Shown here: positions 60,440 to 64,000 of the stretch, piece by piece
How positions within the stretch are numbered: position 1 is the stretch's first letter
Layout: each line of letters begins with the position of its first letter
Origin: Pseudomonas silvicola
GTDB taxonomy: Bacteria; Pseudomonadota; Gammaproteobacteria; Pseudomonadales; Pseudomonadaceae
Assembly (NCBI RefSeq): GCF_026651855.1
Contig: NZ_CP093280.1
Location: 5,062,001 to 5,126,000 of the forward strand
Reading direction: 5' to 3'
Length of the DNA: 64,000 nucleotides
Made by a program: the position numbers and the translations under genes
Notes under the pieces: model-generated
Database searches by the model: none
What the model was told of the DNA's origin: nothing
Seen by the model: the letters and a program-made list of their open reading frames with translations, nothing else

Positions 60440-61996
60440 ATGCTGGACAACCTGCAGCAGCGCATCATCACCAAGGCTCGCCCTTCGGCTCAACGTCTCG
60501 CCGTTGGCTTCATGGCCCTGGTGCTCCTGTCATTGCTGGGCCTGGACGCCTGGCAGATCTGGACGGCTCGCGACCACGTCCTGCGCGAAGCCCACACCGA
60601 CACCAACAACCTGGCGCGCTCCCTGGCCCAGCACGCCGAGAGCACCGTGCAGGAAGCCGACACGGTGCTCAGCGACCTGGTCGAGCGGGTGCAGGTCGAC
60701 GGCACCGGCCCTGTGCAACTGGCCCGCCTGCACCGGCTGATGCAAATCCGCACCCACGAACTCAACCAACTGCATGGCCTGTTCCTGTACGACAAGAACG
60801 GCAACTGGCTCGCGACCGCCAACGACGTCGACCCGCAGGGCGTCAACAATGCCGACCGTGAATACTTTCAATTCCACCGTTTCAACCGAAGCACGGCCGT
60901 GCACATCGGCCCGGTGATCCGCAGCCGCACCAACAACCAATTGGTCATTCCGGTATCACGGCGCATCGACGCCGCCGACGGGACGTTTGCCGGGGTGGTG
61001 CTGGCGACCCTCGACCTGGAGTTCTTCAACCGCTTCTACCAGTCCTTCGACCTGGACCACCAGGGCGTGATCCTGCTGGCCCTGAGCAACGGCACGGTAC
61101 TGGCCCGGCGGCCTTTCGACGAACACGTGATCGGCACCAGCCTGGCCCGTGGCCGGGTGTTCAGCGAGCTGCTGCCCAACCAGCCCGCGGGCAGCAGCAT
61201 GATGCCCTCGCTGATCGATGGCGTGGCCCGTCTGTTCAGCTACAAGGCTTTGGACAAATACCCCCTGGTGGTGGAAGCCGCCCAGTCCAAGGACGCGATC
61301 TACGCGACCTGGTACGCCAACCTGGTGCGTTCGATTCTCTTCTTGCTGTTGGTGGGCGGAGCCTTGTCGGTGTTCGGGGTCATCCTGCTGCGCGAGATCC
61401 GTCGCGGCCTGATGACCGAGGCCAAGCTGCGCAACGCCCACGCCGCGCTGGAGATCCTCGCCATGCAGGACGCCTTGACCGGCCTGGCCAACCGCCGTCA
61501 ACTGGACGCCGCCCTGCCCCATGAAATCGGCCGCGCCCGACGCAGCGGCAAGCCGTTGGGGCTGATCATGATCGACGTTGACCATTTCAAGCGCTTCAAC
61601 GACTTGTATGGCCACCCCGCGGGTGACCAGTGCCTGAGCGACGTGGGCCGCACGGTACTTGATTGCGTGGGCCGCAGCACCGACCTGGTGGTGCGCTACG
61701 GCGGCGAGGAAATGCTGGTGCTGTTGCCCGAAAGCGATTGGGCCGGCACCTGGCGGGTGGCCGAAAAGATTCTGCACAGCGTGCGTGCTCTGGCGATTCA
61801 CCATGCCGGCAACGATGGTGGGCTGGTCACGGTGAGCGCCGGCGTGCATGTATGGATGCCGGAGGGCAACGAGACGCACCCCAATGCACTGGTGCAAGCG
61901 GCGGACGAGGCCCTGTACAAGGCCAAGAGCCAGGGGCGCAACCGTATGTTCCCGCCCCACCAGGTGCGCCACGCCCAGAGCGAGGCGGCCTTGTGA
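60440..61996 (+). CDS. Diguanylate cyclase with periplasmic PDC/dCache sensor
   Basis: The 518-aa product has a first membrane helix (about 20-40), a periplasmic double-PDC domain (about 45-285, 'LFLYDKNGNWLATANDV', 'REYFQFHR', 'RIDAADGTFAGVVLATLDLEFF') and a second membrane helix (about 290-315). A GGDEF domain (about 345-505) follows with active-site Gly421-Gly-Glu-Glu424 and the product-inhibition site Arg412-x-x-Asp415 five residues before it. All key residues are present, so it should make c-di-GMP in response to a periplasmic small molecule. It is a single gene. Confidence 0.93.
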   Translation: MLDNLQQRIITKARPSAQRLAVGFMALVLLSLLGLDAWQIWTARDHVLREAHTDTNNLARSLAQHAESTVQEADTVLSDLVERVQVDGTGPVQLARLHRLMQIRTHELNQLHGLFLYDKNGNWLATANDVDPQGVNNADREYFQFHRFNRSTAVHIGPVIRSRTNNQLVIPVSRRIDAADGTFAGVVLATLDLEFFNRFYQSFDLDHQGVILLALSNGTVLARRPFDEHVIGTSLARGRVFSELLPNQPAGSSMMPSLIDGVARLFSYKALDKYPLVVEAAQSKDAIYATWYANLVRSILFLLLVGGALSVFGVILLREIRRGLMTEAKLRNAHAALEILAMQDALTGLANRRQLDAALPHEIGRARRSGKPLGLIMIDVDHFKRFNDLYGHPAGDQCLSDVGRTVLDCVGRSTDLVVRYGGEEMLVLLPESDWAGTWRVAEKILHSVRALAIHHAGNDGGLVTVSAGVHVWMPEGNETHPNALVQAADEALYKAKSQGRNRMFPPHQVRHAQSEAAL

Positions 61997-62002
61997 CGGG
62001 GC

Positions 62003-62710
62003 CTACCCCACCGGCCGCTCCGGCACGTTGACCGCTTCCAGCGCCGCCAGCTCCATCAGGGTGAAATAACCCTCGCTCCAGCCTGCCGTGTCGATGTGCC
62101 AGACATTGCCCAGGCGACGCGGGCGACGCAGGGGCGTGTGGCCGACGATCACGGCGCGCACATCGCGAATGCCGGAACCGTCCCCACGCTTGATCCGTGC
62201 CCGTGACCACTGGCAGCCCTCGTCGGTGTAAGTATCGTCCGGCCAGCGATGCTGCACGAATTCACGCAACTGCCGCCACGTCGGGTAAGGGCAATCGGCG
62301 TGCACCAGCCCTACCAGGCCTCTGGAAGTCTCGACCTCCATGGCCACGGGCAACTGCGCGAAACGCTGGGCGTACAGGCGTTGTTTTTCCGGGCTGGCAT
62401 CCAGGAACCAGGCGCCGCCGCTGGCCCGGTACATGCGCTCGTCGACGCTGATATTGGCATGGTGCTGGATGGCCAGGGCTTCATGGTTGCCCTGCACGGC
62501 GAAAAACCAGGGGCGGTCGAGCCACTCCAGGCAGTGTTCGCTTTGCGGGCCGCGGTCCACCAGGTCACCGACACTGAACAGCCGGTCGGTGGCCGGGTTG
62601 AAGCCAGCACTGTCGAGGGCAACCTGCAGGCGCTCGAAGTGCCCATGAATATCGCCCACGGCAAAATCGCGCCCCAGGAGGTTACGCGAATGATGGGCAA
62701 ACTTGTTCAT
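62003..62710 (-). CDS. PPP-type metallophosphoesterase (PrpA/PphA-like phosphatase)
   Basis: The 235-aa product has the PPP phosphatase signature in order: 'GDIHGHF' (about 19-25), 'GDLVDRGP' (about 48-55), 'GNHE' (about 74-77) and 'VGHTPL', with a late His in 'HIDTAGW'. These bind two metal ions for dephosphorylation of Ser/Thr/Tyr phosphoproteins. It resembles E. coli PrpA/PrpB in length. It is convergent with the diguanylate cyclase gene (6-nt gap). Confidence 0.9.
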   Translation of the reverse strand: MNKFAHHSRNLLGRDFAVGDIHGHFERLQVALDSAGFNPATDRLFSVGDLVDRGPQSEHCLEWLDRPWFFAVQGNHEALAIQHHANISVDERMYRASGGAWFLDASPEKQRLYAQRFAQLPVAMEVETSRGLVGLVHADCPYPTWRQLREFVQHRWPDDTYTDEGCQWSRARIKRGDGSGIRDVRAVIVGHTPLRRPRRLGNVWHIDTAGWSEGYFTLMELAALEAVNVPERPVG

Positions 62711-62789
62711 GGCATCTCTCCTTTGCCGGCTGCACCACGATCTTCTGCCCGTGGCGCCGCGCGGTCAATGGATAGCGTGCCTGGCAGGC

Positions 62790-63005
62790 TCAGAGCTTGG
62801 CGATGGACACTTCGGTGGACTTGACGAAAGCGATCACTTCGCTGCCCACTTTCAGCTCCAGTTCATGGATGGAGCGGGTGGTGATCACCGAGGTGACAAT
62901 GCCGGAAGCGGTCTGCACGTCGATTTCAGACACCACCGGGCCTTCGATGATTTCCTTGATCACGCCTTTGAACTGGTTGCGAACGTTGATGGCTTTAATG
63001 GTCAT
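62790..63005 (-). CDS. Mop-type molybdate-binding protein (TOBE domain)
   Basis: The 71-aa product is a single TOBE/Mop domain: 'INVRNQFKGVIKEIIEGPVVSEIDVQTASGIVTSVITTRSIHELELKVGSEVIAFVKSTEVSIAKL' pattern in full. Such molbindins oligomerise to store molybdate or tungstate. It is a monocistronic gene between the phosphatase and ABC exporter genes. An imperfectly spaced 8-bp inverted repeat (ATCAAAAG/CTTTTGAT, 63077-63104) upstream could be regulatory. Confidence 0.92.
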   Translation of the reverse strand: MTIKAINVRNQFKGVIKEIIEGPVVSEIDVQTASGIVTSVITTRSIHELELKVGSEVIAFVKSTEVSIAKL

Positions 63006-63131
63006 GGCACGGTTCCCTTGTGATGAAAGCTGCGGCCAGTGCCGCGATGGGTTTACTGTGCCTCAGGTTATTTAAAATCAAAAGGAATTGATTGTGCTTT
63101 TGATATTCCTGATCAGCATAAGCCAAGTAAC

Positions 63132-63207
63132 AGCGGACCTGGCCGCGTCGGCGGTACATGCGGTATGGCGGATACTGCGCGGCGTTCGTGACGCGGCCAG
63201 GTCCGCT
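63132..63207 (-). repeat. Long hairpin: 18-bp perfect inverted repeat with 40-nt loop
   Basis: AGCGGACCTGGCCGCGTC (63132-63149) is exactly mirrored at 63190-63207. It lies 12 nt beyond the stop of the leftward ABC exporter gene and upstream of mop. It could be a REPIN-like mobile hairpin, or a structure that ends or protects the ABC transcript. Confidence 0.7.
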
Positions 63208-63218
63208 ACTACGCGCGA

Positions 63219-64000
63219 TCATGCCGGCTCTTCCACCCCCTGCGCCTGGCGGCTCCACAACCGATAGTAGTGCCCGCGCCGACGAAGGAGCTCGTCGTGA
63301 CTGCCGTCTTCCACCAACCGCCCCTGGTCCATCACCAGGATACGGTCCAGGTGTGCCACGGTGGACAAGCGGTGGGCCACCACCAGCACGGTCTTGTCTT
63401 CCATGATCTCATCCAGTTTGTCCTGGATGAACCGCTCGGTGATCGAGTCGAGGCTGGAGGTGGCTTCGTCCATCACCAGGATCGGCGCGCCCTTCAGAAT
63501 CACCCGGGCAATGGCAATGCGTTGGCGCTGGCCGCCCGACAGTTTCACCCCACGCTCACCCACCAGCGAGTCGTAGCCGTGCTCCATCTGGCCGATGAAA
63601 CCCTCGGCACCGGCCCGGTGGATGGCGGCGTCCAGTTCTTCGTGGCTGGCGTCCAGGCGGCCGTAGTGGATGTTTTCACGAATGGTGCGGTGGAACAGCC
63701 CCGGTTCCTGAGGGATCAGGCCTATCTGGGCATGCAAGGAGTGCTGGGTGACCTGGCGCACGTCCTGGCCATCGATCAGCACCGTGCCGCCCTGCACGTC
63801 GTACAGGCGCAGCAGCAAGCTCAACAGGGTCGATTTGCCTGAGCCGGAAGAACCCACCAGCCCTACCCGCTGGCCAGCCGGGATGGTCAGGTCGAACCTT
63901 TGGAAGATGGGCTGCCCAACGCCGTAGCCAAACGTTACCTGACGAAATTCGATCTGCCCGCGCTTGACCTCCAACGGTTGTGCCTGGGCACGGTCCGTGA
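63219..64000 (-). CDS. ABC exporter, ATP-binding C-terminal part (5' end outside window)
   Basis: The frame is open to the right window edge, so the N-terminal membrane domain is not seen. The TTG at 63974 sometimes taken as start is internal. The visible part is a full exporter-type nucleotide-binding domain. It has Walker A 'GLVGSSGSGKSTLLSLLLR', Q-loop 'GLIPQEPGLF', signature 'LSGGQRQRIAIARVIL', Walker B 'ILVMDEATSSLD', H-loop 'VAHRLSTVAHLDRI', and the MsbA/LmrA-type tail 'GHYYRLWSRQAQG'. The substrate cannot be told. Confidence 0.88.
   Translation of the reverse strand, partial: TDRAQAQPLEVKRGQIEFRQVTFGYGVGQPIFQRFDLTIPAGQRVGLVGSSGSGKSTLLSLLLRLYDVQGGTVLIDGQDVRQVTQHSLHAQIGLIPQEPGLFHRTIRENIHYGRLDASHEELDAAIHRAGAEGFIGQMEHGYDSLVGERGVKLSGGQRQRIAIARVILKGAPILVMDEATSSLDSITERFIQDKLDEIMEDKTVLVVAHRLSTVAHLDRILVMDQGRLVEDGSHDELLRRRGHYYRLWSRQAQGVEEPA

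Overview
The window looks like a Pseudomonas chromosome, probably from the P. putida/P. fluorescens side of the genus. The evidence is GC-rich coding, REP/REPIN-type repeats (45.08-45.17, 51.27-51.41 and 53.5-54.8 kb), and a typical metabolic gene set: a talarate/galactarate catabolic operon, a class I aldolase, copC/copD, mntH, fetAB-type ABC genes and mop. The species is inferred from gene content, not from a marker gene. No rRNA or tRNA gene and no CRISPR array was seen.

Region 1 (1 to about 22.7 kb) is an accessory island built from mobile modules. It holds: the C-terminal part of a very large helical-repeat protein with a 17-nt-overlapping 222-aa partner; an orphan Tn4651-type cointegrate-resolution module (divergent tnpT and tnpS with inverted repeats between them); a 648-aa protein with a PD-(D/E)xK nuclease core and a YfaP-like C-terminal domain; a decayed second copy of the tnpS 3' half; a divergent pair made of a GIY-YIG-like protein (335 aa) and a 1259-aa protein ending in a degenerate PD-(D/E)xK-like domain; an XRE repressor divergent from a 141-aa protein, with an operator over the promoter; and an AT-rich tniQ-tniB-tniA transposition operon of the Tn5053/Tn7-like superfamily. 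A candidate transposon right end lies near 22,715, where base composition becomes chromosomal and a DUF4177-yidD pair begins. tniA reads inward from that end, so the left-hand genes may be its cargo. The left end was not found.

Region 2 (22.8-45 kb) is ordinary chromosome with some accessory genes. A truncated porin sits beside a MarR regulator. Next come two MFS transporters and L-talarate/galactarate dehydratase under a divergent LacI regulator with two near-identical palindromic operators, an SDR dehydrogenase, a GlxA-type regulator, YbaK deacylase and class I fructose-bisphosphate aldolase. A 979-aa protein ends in a TcdA/TcdB-like glycosyltransferase domain. FetAB-like ABC genes, a truncated EnvZ-like kinase, an epoxide hydrolase and an AraC regulator follow.

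Region 3 (45-64 kb) holds a fumarylacetoacetate-hydrolase family enzyme, a second KfrA-like protein close to a second tyrosine recombinase, and a paralogous leuCD pair. A LysR gene is coupled to a predicted fluoroacetate-type dehalogenase. A 1.26-kb REP array follows, with a 160-bp period and five units in one orientation then three in the other. The rest is mntH, copC-copD, a MocR regulator, an AhpD-like protein, a diguanylate cyclase, a PPP-family phosphatase, mop, and an ABC exporter cut by the right edge.
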